From Streptomyces sp. DG1A-41 (GTDB taxonomy: Bacteria; Actinomycetota; Actinomycetes; Streptomycetales; Streptomycetaceae): a DNA stretch of 64,000 bases. The position numbers and the translations under genes were made by a program. The notes below the pieces were generated by a model that saw only the letters and a list, made by a program, of their open reading frames with translations, made no database searches and was not told the DNA's origin. Positions 18,028 to 26,758 of the stretch are shown here, piece after piece (position 1 is the stretch's first letter; each line of letters opens with the position of its first letter). The stretch is taken from contig NZ_CP146350.1 in the NCBI RefSeq assembly GCF_037055355.1, positions 7,463,001 through 7,527,000 of the forward strand, given 5' to 3'.

Positions 18028-19695
18028 GTGATGCCCATCCGTATCCGGATCGGCCGCGGCGGGAAGGGGAGGCTCTCCGCGCGGATCCTGGCCAGTCAGC
18101 TGGTCATCCTGGCCCTCACCGGAGCCATCGGCTTCGTCCTGTTCGCGTTCGCCCAGCGGGCCGAGATCGACCGCTCCTACGAGCAGCGGGCCCTGGCCAT
18201 CGCCCAGACCGCGGCCGCCGAGCCGCAGATCCGGCAGGCCATGGAGTACGGCGGTGGCCGCGACATCGTGCAGAGCGTCGCCGAGCGGATCCGCAAGGCG
18301 TCGGGGGCGTCTTACGTGGTCGTGATCGACCTGCACGGCATCCGCCATTCGCACCCCGACCCGGCGCTCATCGGCGAGCCCGTGGGCGATCCGATCGTGG
18401 TGCTGGACGGCCACACACACGTGGGCTCCGACCAGGGCGCGACCGGGCGGTCCGCCAACGGCAAGGCTCCGCTGTACGGGCCCACGGGCACGCTGGTCGG
18501 CGAGGTGTCGGCCGGCCTCCCCGAACGCGATGTGCTCGGCGAGCTGTGGCGGGAGCTGCCCACCTTCGGACTGTACGCCGCGATCGCCGTCGCACTCGGC
18601 TCGGCGGCCGCGTTCCTGCTGGCCAGCCGACTGAAGCGGTCGACCTTCGGGCTGGAACTGGAGGAGATCGCCGGATTGCTCCAGGATCGCGAGGCCATGC
18701 TCCACGGCGTCCGGGAGGGCGTGATCGCCTTCGATCCCGACGGCCGGATCACCGTGGTCAACGACGAGGCCCGCAAACTGCTCGGCCTCGGCACGGCGCT
18801 CGGCCGCGGACTGGAGGAGGTGCTGCCGGACGGGCGGCTGCGCCGCGCCCTGGACGGCACCCTGACCGGCACCGACCTCCGCGTGCTGACCGACGACCAC
18901 TGCCTGGTGGTCAACCGGATGCCGGTGGCGCTGCACGGCCGCGAACTGGGCGCGGTGGTCACCGTCCGCGACCGCACCGAGCTGATCGGGCTGCTGCGCG
19001 AACTGGACTCGGTGCGCGGGCTGACCGACGCCCTGCGTGCCCAGCAGCACGAGTTCACCAACCGTATGCACACCGTGGCCGGGCTGCTGGACATCGGCGA
19101 CCACGACGCCGCCTTCAAGTACGCCGTCGAGGCGGCCGGTGCCGAACAGGCGCTGACGGAGTCCGTACGCGAACGCATCGGCAGCGCGCTGCTCGTGGGG
19201 CTGATCGTCGCCAAGACCACGGTGGCCGCGGAACGCGGGGTACGGGTGGTGCTCAGCGACGACTCCGCGCTCGGTGAGGACCCGCCGCATCTGCGCCGGC
19301 TGCTGACCATCGTCGGCAACCTGCTGGACAACGCGATCGACGCCGCGGCCGGCGGAGCGGCCCCGGCGGGCGGGCGCGAGGTCGAGCTCTCCCTGATCGA
19401 GGCTGTCGACCGGGTGCTGGTGCGGGTCGCGGACAGCGGCCCGGGGATCCCGCCGGGTGCCGCCGGATCGATCTTCGAGGACGGCTGGTCGACCCGGCCC
19501 GACCGGGGCACCGCCCGGCGCGGGCTGGGGCTGGCCCTCGTCCACCGGCTGGCCCAGCAGCACGGCGGCACGATCGAGGTCAGCGAAGGGCCGGGCGCGG
19601 TCTTCACCGTCGCGCTCCCGCTGCCGGACACCACCCCGGTACCACGAGACGCACCGTTCACCACGGCCTCGCCGACAGGAGGTGACCGCGCATGA
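18028..19695 (+). CDS. CitA/DcuS-type sensor histidine kinase
   Basis: This 555-residue membrane kinase starts at GTG 18028, directly followed by an ATG. A first transmembrane helix lies near residues 20-42 and the second near 181-201. The extracytoplasmic Cache/PASp sensor between them carries the family pattern RHSHPDP (106-112) that lines the carboxylate pocket in CitA. A cytoplasmic PAS domain (about 220-310) follows, then the Spo0B-like H-box QQHEFTNRMH with phosphoacceptor His341. The HATPase domain shows NLLDNAIDAA and the G-boxes DSGPGIP and GLGLALV. It probably senses an external organic acid. Confidence 0.88.
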   Translation: MMPIRIRIGRGGKGRLSARILASQLVILALTGAIGFVLFAFAQRAEIDRSYEQRALAIAQTAAAEPQIRQAMEYGGGRDIVQSVAERIRKASGASYVVVIDLHGIRHSHPDPALIGEPVGDPIVVLDGHTHVGSDQGATGRSANGKAPLYGPTGTLVGEVSAGLPERDVLGELWRELPTFGLYAAIAVALGSAAAFLLASRLKRSTFGLELEEIAGLLQDREAMLHGVREGVIAFDPDGRITVVNDEARKLLGLGTALGRGLEEVLPDGRLRRALDGTLTGTDLRVLTDDHCLVVNRMPVALHGRELGAVVTVRDRTELIGLLRELDSVRGLTDALRAQQHEFTNRMHTVAGLLDIGDHDAAFKYAVEAAGAEQALTESVRERIGSALLVGLIVAKTTVAAERGVRVVLSDDSALGEDPPHLRRLLTIVGNLLDNAIDAAAGGAAPAGGREVELSLIEAVDRVLVRVADSGPGIPPGAAGSIFEDGWSTRPDRGTARRGLGLALVHRLAQQHGGTIEVSEGPGAVFTVALPLPDTTPVPRDAPFTTASPTGGDRA

Positions 19696-20381
19696 TCCGG
19701 ACCCTGGTGGTGGACGACGATTTCCACATCAGCCACATCCACGGTGACTACGCGTCCCGCGTCGAGGGCTTCGAGGTGGTCGGCCGGGTGGCGACCGTGG
19801 CCGAGACGCTGGACGCCGTGCGTACCCTCCATCCCGACCTGCTCCTGCTCGACGTCTTCCTGCCCGACGGCAACGGACTCGACGTGCTGCGCCGGCTCAG
19901 CGCGGACGAGGGCGGCGCCCGCCCCGACGCGATCATGATCACCGCCGACAGGGACATCACCTCGGTACGGACCGCCATGAAACTCGGCGCGGTGGGCTAC
20001 CTGGTCAAGCCGTTCGGCTCCGCAGACCTGGCCGAGCGGCTCACCGCCTACCGCGAACTCCAGCACCGCGTGGACGCCCTCGGCCTGGCCCCCCGAACCG
20101 ACCAGGCCGACGTGGACGCCCTCTTCAGCGCCGCCCGGCCACCGGCCGTTCCCCGCGTCCCGGCCAAGGGGCACTCCGCACCGACCCTCGCCCTCCTGCA
20201 CCAAGTCCTCCGCACCGCCCAGGACGCCCTATCCGCCGCCCAGGCCGCCGAACTCACCGGCGTCTCCCGTGCCACGGCACAGCGCTACCTCTCGTACCTC
20301 GTACGGGAGGGCATGGTCCGGCTCGAACTTCGCTACGGAACCACCGGCCGTCCCGAACACCGCTACCGGATCGTGCACTGA
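19692..20381 (+). CDS. CitB/DcuR-type response regulator
   Basis: This is a 229-residue regulator. Its ATG overlaps the kinase stop (ATGA). The receiver shows LVVDDDF, phosphoacceptor Asp54 in LLLLDVFLPDG and Lys in YLVKPFG. The C-terminal domain is the HTH of the CitB subgroup (AAELTGVSRATAQRYLSYLVREG), not LuxR or OmpR type. The divergently transcribed NitT/TauT-type importer is its most likely target. CitB-type systems more often sit beside TctCBA or DctP carriers, so the pairing is noteworthy. Confidence 0.88.
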   Translation: MIRTLVVDDDFHISHIHGDYASRVEGFEVVGRVATVAETLDAVRTLHPDLLLLDVFLPDGNGLDVLRRLSADEGGARPDAIMITADRDITSVRTAMKLGAVGYLVKPFGSADLAERLTAYRELQHRVDALGLAPRTDQADVDALFSAARPPAVPRVPAKGHSAPTLALLHQVLRTAQDALSAAQAAELTGVSRATAQRYLSYLVREGMVRLELRYGTTGRPEHRYRIVH

Positions 20382-20474
20382 GGATCAGCCGCAGGTGTGC
20401 AGGAAAGAACACGGCCTGGGTTGGCCGGCTGCATTCCGAAAGAAGCAGAACCTAGTGGTCAACTCAACTTGAGG

Positions 20475-20639
20475 TCACCGCGAGATTCCTGGGAGTGCGC
20501 GTGAGACGACGATGCCCGCAGGAATGCTTCCGGCGGGCTGAGGGAGTTGCTCACGGCGGCCGGTGCCGCAGCCAGCGTCGACGACCGTGTCGCCGGGGCG
20601 CAGGGCGAGTTGCTCCAGGGCCAGGTGCTTGTAGGTCAT
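20475..20639 (-). pseudogene. SAM-dependent methyltransferase, N-terminal remnant
   Basis: From ATG 20639 the first 28 residues are a normal class I methyltransferase start, TYKHLALEQLALRPGD then VVDAGCGTGR (motif I). The sequence then changes abruptly to unrelated residues and stops after 54 codons, against about 200-270 residues in the family. The rest of the gene has been lost by deletion. The flavoprotein remnant just upstream ends around this start. Confidence 0.6.
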
Positions 20640-20950
20640 CGTGCGCTGGCCGATGAGGCAGAGACGGCGACCGGGGGCGAGGTGGTCAGGGACGTCGCGG
20701 TCCTCGGGCCGCGCAGCACCGAGGCCAGCACCCTCGACGGGGCCAGCAGATGGGTCATGTCGAACAGAGCTGTGGCCACGGTCCGGTCGGTGGTCGCCAC
20801 CTTCAGCAGCCGGTCGGTGTAGCGCTTGCCGAGCCGTGCGGCGAGCGGCAGCGGGCCGTCGGCGGCCCCCGGATACGCCAGGTCGGCGTTGCCCGACAGC
20901 CTCCACGCAGCGGGCGATCCGCTTGCGCAGCGGGCCCGCAATGCCACTGG
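20640..20950 (-). pseudogene. FAD-dependent monooxygenase-like C-terminal remnant
   Basis: The segment reads WRLSGNADLAYPGA, PLPLAARLGKRY, DRLLKVATTDRTVA and HLLAPSRVLASVLRG, which resembles the C-terminal helices of actinobacterial FAD monooxygenases (phenol-hydroxylase-like fold). There is no FAD-binding GxGxxG region, and the frame changes near 20700 before reaching the methyltransferase start. The identification rests on about 70 residues and is tentative. Confidence 0.4.
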
Positions 20951-21007
20951 TCGTGGCGACGGCTCTGCCCCTTGGCCTCTGGCTCGGTGGCGAGTTCGGG
21001 TCTTGCG

Positions 21008-21427
21008 TCAGCCTTCCACCTGTCCCCTCACGCGCCGGGACGGTGTGAAGCCGTAGAGGTCGAGGATGCCGGGCGGGTCGGCGAGGCCGGGTCCGCCGTG
21101 TTCGATCCAGGTGGTGATGTCGGCGGTGGCGTCGGGGTCGTTGACCAGGCCGAGCCACACGGGCCGGCCTCCCGCCGCGCGGCCGGAGGGTGAGGGCTGT
21201 ACGACGACGACGTTGGCGTGCTCGCAGGCGTCGAGGCAGTCGGTGACGCGGACGGTCGCGGTGCCGTCGAGCGCCTGGCGGAGGCCGCGCAGCTGTGCGG
21301 CGTGGTCGAAGCCGGGGATCTTCGGCGTGCCGCAGCAGCATCCCCGGCACACGGTGACCGTGCACCGCGCCGCCCCGGCGGACGTGGGGGAGGCGGTAGT
21401 GGCGGTACGGCGGGAGCGCTTGCTCAC
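21008..21427 (-). CDS. Thioredoxin-like [2Fe-2S] ferredoxin
   Basis: This 139-residue cytoplasmic protein carries the cysteine pattern CRGCCCGT followed by DCLDACEHANVVVV, which is the ligand set of the (2Fe-2S) ferredoxin domain with a thioredoxin-like fold. Its GTG start overlaps the stop of the metal ATPase by four bases, so the two are translated together. The association suggests a redox or metal-handling accessory to metal export. A direct role is not established. The last 15 residues are basic and not conserved-looking. Confidence 0.8.
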   Translation of the reverse strand: MSKRSRRTATTASPTSAGAARCTVTVCRGCCCGTPKIPGFDHAAQLRGLRQALDGTATVRVTDCLDACEHANVVVVQPSPSGRAAGGRPVWLGLVNDPDATADITTWIEHGGPGLADPPGILDLYGFTPSRRVRGQVEG

Positions 21428-23394
21428 GCGGTGTCCTTTCCGGGGTTGGTCCAGGCGGCCTCGCGCAGCAGGCGCAGGCCGTTGAGGCCGACGATGACGG
21501 TGGAGCCCTCGTGTCCGGCGACGCCGAGGGGCAGCGGCAGCGTACCGATCAGGTCCCAGGCGACCAGCACGGCGATGAACGTCCCGGCGATGACGAGGTT
21601 CTGGATCACCAGGCGGCGGGCGGTGCGGGACAGCCGTACGACGGTGGGGATGGTGGCGAGTTCGTCGCGGACCACGACGGCGTCGGCGGTCTCCAGGGCG
21701 AGGTCGGAGCCGGCCTTGCCCATGGCGATGCCGGTGTGCGCGGCGGCCAGGGCGGGAGCGTCGTTCACACCGTCGCCGACGACCAGAACCTTCCGGCCTT
21801 CCTGCTCCCAGGCGCGGACGGCTGCCACCTTGTCCTCAGGTAGCAGTCCGGCGCGGACGTCGGTGATGCCGACCTCGGCGGCCAGATGCAGTGCGGCGCG
21901 TTCGTTGTCGCCGGTCAGCAGGGTCGGGGTGCGGCCGGTCAGGGCGGTGAGCGCGGCGATGGTCGCGGCGGCGTCGGGGCGCAGCCGGTCGGTGATGCCC
22001 AGTACGCCGACTGGGGAGCCGTCCCGCAGGACCACCACCGCGGTGCGTCCGGCGTCTTCCAGTCCTTGTAGGACGGCGTGGGCGCGGCCCGGGTCGGCGG
22101 TCAGGAGCCGGTCCGGGGAGCCGACCTGGATGGTGCGGCCCTCGACGGTGGCGGTGACGCCCTGGCCCGGGGTGGAGTCGAAGGCGTCCGCGTCCACGAT
22201 GTTCAGGTGGCGTTCACGGGCGGCGTCGACGACGGCGCGGGCCAACGGGTGCTCGCTGGGGTGCTCGGCGGAGGCCGCCAGGGCCAGCAGCTCATCCTCA
22301 CTCAGGCCGCTGCCGGTCAGCGGACGGATGTCGGTGACGCGCGGGGTGCCCTCGGTGAGGGTGCCGGTCTTGTCCACGGCGACGGTGTCGATCTGGCCGA
22401 GGCGTTCCATGGCGACGGCGGACTTGGCGAGCACGCCGTGGCGGCCGGCATTGGCGATGGCCGACAGCAGCGGCGGCATCGTGGACAGCACCACCGCGCA
22501 CGGAGACGCCACGATCATGAAGGTCATCGCGCGCAGCAGCGCCGATTGCAGGTCGTCGCCGAAGAGCAGCGGGACGACGAAGACCGCCAGCGTGGCGGCG
22601 ACCATGCCGACCGAGTAGCGCTGCTCGATCTTCTCGATGAACAGCTGGGTCGGCGCCTTGGTCTCGGAGGCCTCCTCGACCATCTTCACGATCCGGGCGA
22701 TCACCGAGTCCGACGGATCCCGCTCCACCCGCACCCGCAGGGCGCCGGTGCCGTTCACCGTACCGGCGAAGACTTCGTCGCCCGCCTCCTTGGTCACCGG
22801 CAGCGGCTCGCCGGTGATGGTGGCCTGGTCCACCTCGCTCGCACCGGCCATGACCCGGCCGTCCGCGCCGACCCGCTCACCGGGCCGGACCAGGATCATG
22901 TCCCCGACCGCCAGCTGTTCGGCCGGCACACTCTCCTCGCTGCCGTCGGGCAGCAGCCGGGTCGCGGTGGAGGGGGCGAGGTCGAGCAGGCCGCGCACCG
23001 AATCTGCGGTTCGTGCGGTCGCGACCGCCTCCAGGGCACCGGAGGTGGCGAAGATGACGATCAGCAGCGCGCCGTCCAGGACCTGGCCGATGGCGGCGGC
23101 GCCGAGCGCGGCGACCACCATCAGCAGGTCCACGTCCAGGGTCTTGTCCTTGAGGGCCTTCAGGCCCTCCCAGCCCGGCTCCCAGCCGCCGGTGACGTAG
23201 ACGGCGGCATACAGGGGTCCCCACAGCCACACCGGGGCGCCGAGGAGGTGCAGCGGGAGGGAGATCAGGAACAGGACCAGGGCCGTCAGCGCCCAGCGTG
23301 CCTCGGGCAGCGCCAGGATCCGGGTGCGCCGTCGGGGCGGTGAACCTGCGGCGCGGTGCCCCGGCGGCGCGGGGGCGGTCAGCGTGGAAGTCAT
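21424..23394 (-). CDS. P1B-4-type heavy-metal translocating ATPase (Co/Ni/Fe class)
   Basis: This is a 656-residue membrane pump. It has the phosphatase loop TGEP (194-197), the phosphorylated Asp341 in DKTGTLTEGTP, and the hinge GDGVNDAPAL. The transmembrane metal site is SPC (297-299), not CPC, and the penultimate helix carries HEGSTVIVGLNGLRLL. Both are hallmarks of P1B-4 pumps (CoaT, CtpD, CtpJ), which export cobalt, nickel or iron. No N-terminal CXXC metal-binding domain is present, as expected for the group. The ATG at 23394 is taken because the upstream frame runs through the promoter. It is controlled by the divergent NmtR-like repressor. Confidence 0.88.
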   Translation of the reverse strand: MTSTLTAPAPPGHRAAGSPPRRRTRILALPEARWALTALVLFLISLPLHLLGAPVWLWGPLYAAVYVTGGWEPGWEGLKALKDKTLDVDLLMVVAALGAAAIGQVLDGALLIVIFATSGALEAVATARTADSVRGLLDLAPSTATRLLPDGSEESVPAEQLAVGDMILVRPGERVGADGRVMAGASEVDQATITGEPLPVTKEAGDEVFAGTVNGTGALRVRVERDPSDSVIARIVKMVEEASETKAPTQLFIEKIEQRYSVGMVAATLAVFVVPLLFGDDLQSALLRAMTFMIVASPCAVVLSTMPPLLSAIANAGRHGVLAKSAVAMERLGQIDTVAVDKTGTLTEGTPRVTDIRPLTGSGLSEDELLALAASAEHPSEHPLARAVVDAARERHLNIVDADAFDSTPGQGVTATVEGRTIQVGSPDRLLTADPGRAHAVLQGLEDAGRTAVVVLRDGSPVGVLGITDRLRPDAAATIAALTALTGRTPTLLTGDNERAALHLAAEVGITDVRAGLLPEDKVAAVRAWEQEGRKVLVVGDGVNDAPALAAAHTGIAMGKAGSDLALETADAVVVRDELATIPTVVRLSRTARRLVIQNLVIAGTFIAVLVAWDLIGTLPLPLGVAGHEGSTVIVGLNGLRLLREAAWTNPGKDTA

Positions 23395-23451
23395 CAGACG
23401 GGTGCCTTCGATGGGGACGGGGTTCCGACCCCTCCACCGTACAGGAACATC

Positions 23452-23485
23452 TGAACAGCTATTCATGCGTTCATTCCCGTACGAT
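23452..23485. promoter_or_regulatory. ArsR/SmtB-type operator and -10 box
   Basis: TGAACAGCTATTCA (23452-23465) is a near-perfect 14-base inverted repeat of the classic SmtB/NmtR form (TGAACA-N2-TATTCA). TACGAT at 23480-23485 lies six bases before the repressor ATG, which indicates a leaderless transcript whose -35 region is close to or covered by the operator. The divergent ATPase start is about 60 bases away on the other side, so one site can control both genes. Confidence 0.75.
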
Positions 23486-23491
23486 AGCCCC

Positions 23492-23884
23492 ATGGGTCAT
23501 GGACAGAAACCTCCCGCGAGCGACTACGCCGCCCCGCGCACCCGGCTGACGCCGGAGAACGCGCCGAAGGTCGCCGAGACCCTCCAGGCCCTCGCCACGC
23601 CCTCCCGGCTGCTGATCCTGGCCCGGCTGCGCGAAGGCCCCTGTGCGGCCACCGAACTCGCCGACGCCGTCGGCATGGAACAGTCCGCCTGCTCCCACCA
23701 GCTGCGCGTGCTGCGCAACCTGGATCTGGTCACCGGCACCCGCCGGGGCCGCTCCGTCGTCTACGCCCTGCACGACAATCACGTCGCCGGACTGCTCGAC
23801 CAGGCCCTCTACCACATCGAGCACCTGCACTTGGGCATCACCGACGAGCCCGAGCAAGCACCCGTGCCGGTCGCGATCCCCTGA
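23492..23884 (+). CDS. nmtR: NmtR-like ArsR/SmtB-family nickel/cobalt-sensing repressor
   Basis: This is a 130-residue winged-helix repressor. It begins MGHGQKP; the N-terminal Gly2 and His3 are metal ligands in Mycobacterium NmtR. The recognition region is MEQSACSHQLRVLRNL. The alpha-5 helix holds Asp95, His97, His108 and His111 in the spacing D-x-H-x10-H-x2-H, which is the NmtR nickel/cobalt site. It should bind the TGAACAGCTATTCA site and release it when Ni(II) or Co(II) binds, turning on the divergent P1B-4 pump. The ATG at 23492 has no Shine-Dalgarno but has a -10 box at leaderless spacing. Confidence 0.85.
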   Translation: MGHGQKPPASDYAAPRTRLTPENAPKVAETLQALATPSRLLILARLREGPCAATELADAVGMEQSACSHQLRVLRNLDLVTGTRRGRSVVYALHDNHVAGLLDQALYHIEHLHLGITDEPEQAPVPVAIP

Positions 23885-24261
23885 CGGCCGGCTGTCCGGG
23901 CAGCCTTCGGACGGCCCCTGGCGGCGTGGAGGGCGGCCACGTCAGGGATTCCCGTCAGGCGCTATCGACGGCGGCGTGCCCGATCCGGGGTGCTGCGCCG
24001 TGCGCGGGCGATCAGTGAGCCCCGGGCTGCGGATCGCCTCGGCCCGGGCCCGCGAGGCGCTTGTTGTCGGTGCGCAGCGGCATCGCCGTCACACTCCTCT
24101 CGGATGGTGACAGGGGGCCGTCGACACCGACGGCCGCTTCACGAACCGCTCTCACCGTCCATATGTCTCAAACAGGGCATATTGGCCGCGGGTGGGCCAC
24201 AGAAACCGTGCAGGTGCCCCTTCACCTCATACATCCCCGGGGACCTGCCTGCGGACGCCCG
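23885..24261. other. Intergenic stretch, nothing recognised
   Basis: The stretch follows the convergent repressor gene and the end of the Rieske gene. It holds only short frames without family features. A weak ATATG-N12-CATAT repeat (24161-24182) is present. I see no terminator of quality and no RNA gene. Confidence 0.4.
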
Positions 24262-25241
24262 TCAGGCGTGGTGGCCGCCAGCGGATCCATGGGGCACGCC
24301 CTCCTCCGCTGCGCCCGGTTGCCGCCCTGTCTCCCGGCTGTTGTCCGCGTGCTCCGCCCGGTCGTCCTGGTGCAGGCGTATCTCGACGTGGCCGTCGGTG
24401 ATCCGAGTGTCGAAGGCGGGCTGGGGAGCGGTGGCGGGGCCGCGTACGTTCCAGCCGTCGGAGAGGCGGAAGACGCTTCCGTGCCAGGGGCACTGGACGC
24501 ATCCGTCGGCAATCGTGCCCTCGGACAGCGGTCCGGCGAGGTGGCTGCACCGGTCGGCCAGCGCGTGGACGGTGCCGCCGGTTTCGCGCACGACCAGGAC
24601 CGGTACGTCGTCCACGCTGCGCCGCACGGGCCGGCCGGGAACTCGTCCACGGTGCCGATCCGGTGCCAGCCCTCCGAGACCACGTGCGGCACCTCTTCGG
24701 CGTGGTTGGCGCCGGACGCCTGACGGTAGGCGAGGTGGCCGCCCAGCATGCCGCCGACTCCGACCGCCGTCAGTCCCAGCAGGCCGCAGGCTCGGCCGGC
24801 CGCGTGGCGTCCCCTGAGGCGGCAGGTGAGTGAGGTGGCGTACAGCGCGACGGCTGTCACGTTGCTCAGAGCGTGCACCAGGCCCACGCGTTTTTGCTGG
24901 CGGTGCAGTTCCGCCCAGTCGACCCAGCCTGCCAGGGCCGCGGGGGCGGCGGCGGTCAGGCCGACGCCGATGAGCACTTCCGCTTCACGGGAACGGCCGG
25001 GCCGTAGATCGAGCAGGGCCGCGGACAGCCAGCTGCCGATCGGCACCTGCACCATCAGCGGATGGACGGGGTGGCCCAGCCACCTTCCGTGCAGCGCGTC
25101 CCGGCCGCGACCGAGCGGCAGGGCACGCACACCCCGGCCGATCGCGTCGATCACCGCATCGGCCCGGCGGTCTCGTTCCAGGCGGTCCAGCAGCCACAGG
25201 ACCCGGTTCTGCCGCATCCGACGGCGTGGCGTCGTGGTCAT
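24262..25241 (-). pseudogene. DUF2231-Rieske membrane protein, one-base frameshift (possible sequence error)
   Basis: The first frame, from ATG 25241, gives an N-terminal cytoplasmic region and a DUF2231 four-helix membrane domain (WLGHPVHPLMVQVPIG and later VGLVHALSNVTAVALY), ending at IGTVDEFPAG. A second frame then gives the Rieske domain with both cluster boxes, CSHLAGPL and CPWHGSVF, and stops at 24262. The junction on the coding strand reads GCCGGCCCG; one added G rejoins the halves into a protein of about 326 residues. This fusion is a known actinobacterial architecture that would carry electrons at the membrane. Both domains look intact, so a missing base is likely. Confidence 0.75.
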
Positions 25242-25430
25242 GCGCAGCCGGGTCCCCACCTGCGCATACCGCAAACGGCCGACGAGGCCGGATCAACCCC
25301 GGCAACGGCCCCGCATCAGGAGCAGGCGGGCGAGGACCCGCCGTGTTGGGCGGCATGGACTGCCCATTCCTGAGGGAGGGCCACCGGGGTCGCGGAGTGG
25401 GTCCGGGTGGGTCCGGGTGGTCCGGTGCTG

Positions 25431-25577
25431 ATGGAGGCCGTGCTGGCCGAAGCGCGCGCACTCGGCCTCAGCCAGGTCCGGTGGCAGACCGCGAGGAGAA
25501 GCGACGCTGCTTCCTGTCTGCCGACCAGAAGTCCGTCGTCTGGAAGCCGGTCATCAGACGCGACTGGGATCCGATGA
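25431..25577 (+). pseudogene. Possible GNAT acetyltransferase fragment
   Basis: The frame from ATG 25431 begins LMEAVLAEARALGLSQVRW-like, which matches the helix and strand after the acetyl-CoA loop in GNAT enzymes, then degenerates and ends after 48 codons. A tandem GTCCGGGTGG pair (25401-25420) lies just before it. The call is tentative because only about 20 residues are informative. Confidence 0.3.
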
Positions 25578-25641
25578 CGGGTGCCTGGAAGGGACGACTG
25601 GGCTGCTCGTCCTCGGCCTGAGGGGAACGAAGGAGGAAACC

Positions 25642-25899
25642 GTGCAGCGGCCTGACGAGGAACTGCTGGATTTCGATACCGGCGAGCTGGAGGACTGGGA
25701 CGAGGAGCGCACACGAGCGGCCCTCGCCGGCGAACACGGCACGCTCTACCGCAACCACCTCGACATCGCCCTGCACCTCGAGCAGTGGGCGGAGGCCGAA
25801 AGCCGGCGCACCGACACGGACGCGCGCTACAAGGCGGGCTACACCCAGGCCCTGCGGGACACGGCCGCGTTCCTGCGGCAAACCTGCTCCCTTCCCTGA
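25642..25899 (+). CDS. Small acidic protein of unknown function
   Basis: This is an 85-residue soluble protein with a strongly acidic N-terminal half (EELLDFDTGELEDWDEE) and a helical, Ala- and Glu-rich C-terminal half (YRNHLDIALHLEQWAEAESRR). The GTG at 25642 is well supported by AAGGAGG five bases upstream. I do not recognise the family. It stands alone. Confidence 0.6.
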   Translation: MQRPDEELLDFDTGELEDWDEERTRAALAGEHGTLYRNHLDIALHLEQWAEAESRRTDTDARYKAGYTQALRDTAAFLRQTCSLP

Positions 25900-26023
25900 G
25901 CCGGGCGAGGGTTCCGCCCGGACGCCCGGCGTCCTGGCCCTTTCATGATCTGCCCGGCGCCGTTCCGCCCGCCGCGCCGGGCCCCGTGGTTTCCTTCGAT
26001 CGTGCGCGGGGGACCCGACGCCC

Positions 26024-26758
26024 GTGGTGGCATACGGAGCAGAGCAGCGGGTGGGCCTGCCGGTGCTGCGGGCGGGCTGGCTGACGCAGACGTTCGTCCA
26101 CTGGCCGTTCCGGCCTGACGCGGTCCAGGCGCTCCTGCCCGGGGGACTGGTCGTGGACGAGTACGAGGGGGCCGCCTGGGTGGGGCTCACCCCCTTCGTC
26201 ATGGCGGACGTGCGACCACCCGGTGTTCCCGCCTCGCTGCCCGGCCTGCCGACGTTCGTGGAGACCAACCTGCGCACGTACGTACGGCACCGTGACGGCC
26301 GGGACGGGCTCTGGTTCCTGTCCATCGAGGTCGCCTTCCCTCCGATGGTGGCGGCCCGCGCCATCGGCGCACCGTACAACCCGGGCACCCTCCGCGTGTC
26401 CACGGACGGGGACACCGTCTCGTACTCCGGTTCCCGATGGATCGGTGACGCCTCCTACCGCCTGGTCGTCCGGCCTGGCGACCCGATCGAGCCGACGGAG
26501 CGGGACGTGTGGCTGACCTCGCGCTGGCGGGCGTACACCCGCAGGCTCGGCATGCTCTGGGAGACACCCGTCGAGCACGAGCCGTGGCCGCTGGCCGATG
26601 CCGGCGTCGATGTACTGGAGGAGACGCTGACCGCCGCGGCGGGCCTCCGGGAAGCCCCCCTCGGCGAGCCCCTGGCACACTTCTCGGAAGGAGTCAGGTA
26701 TGTACGGCTCGGGCCCTCCAGGCCGTGTGTCCGGGAGCGCGTCTGCCAGCCTTCCTGA
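26024..26758 (+). CDS. DUF2071 (YqjF-like) protein
   Basis: This 244-residue cytoplasmic protein carries the DUF2071 hallmarks: WLTQTFVHWPFRPDAVQALLP near the start, AWVGLTPFVM, TFVETNLRTYVR and the C-terminal FSEGVRYVRLGPSRP. Length and order match the family. The domain has an acetoacetate-decarboxylase-like fold in some members, with unknown activity. The start is the first codon in frame after a short stretch; no clear Shine-Dalgarno is seen. Its 3' end overlaps the next gene if that begins at 26700. Confidence 0.8.
   Translation: MVAYGAEQRVGLPVLRAGWLTQTFVHWPFRPDAVQALLPGGLVVDEYEGAAWVGLTPFVMADVRPPGVPASLPGLPTFVETNLRTYVRHRDGRDGLWFLSIEVAFPPMVAARAIGAPYNPGTLRVSTDGDTVSYSGSRWIGDASYRLVVRPGDPIEPTERDVWLTSRWRAYTRRLGMLWETPVEHEPWPLADAGVDVLEETLTAAAGLREAPLGEPLAHFSEGVRYVRLGPSRPCVRERVCQPS

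Noticed and set aside
24161..24182. ATATG-N12-CATAT inverted repeat as an operator
   Set aside because: Short, AT-only arms in a spacer between gene ends, with no promoter or start codon nearby.
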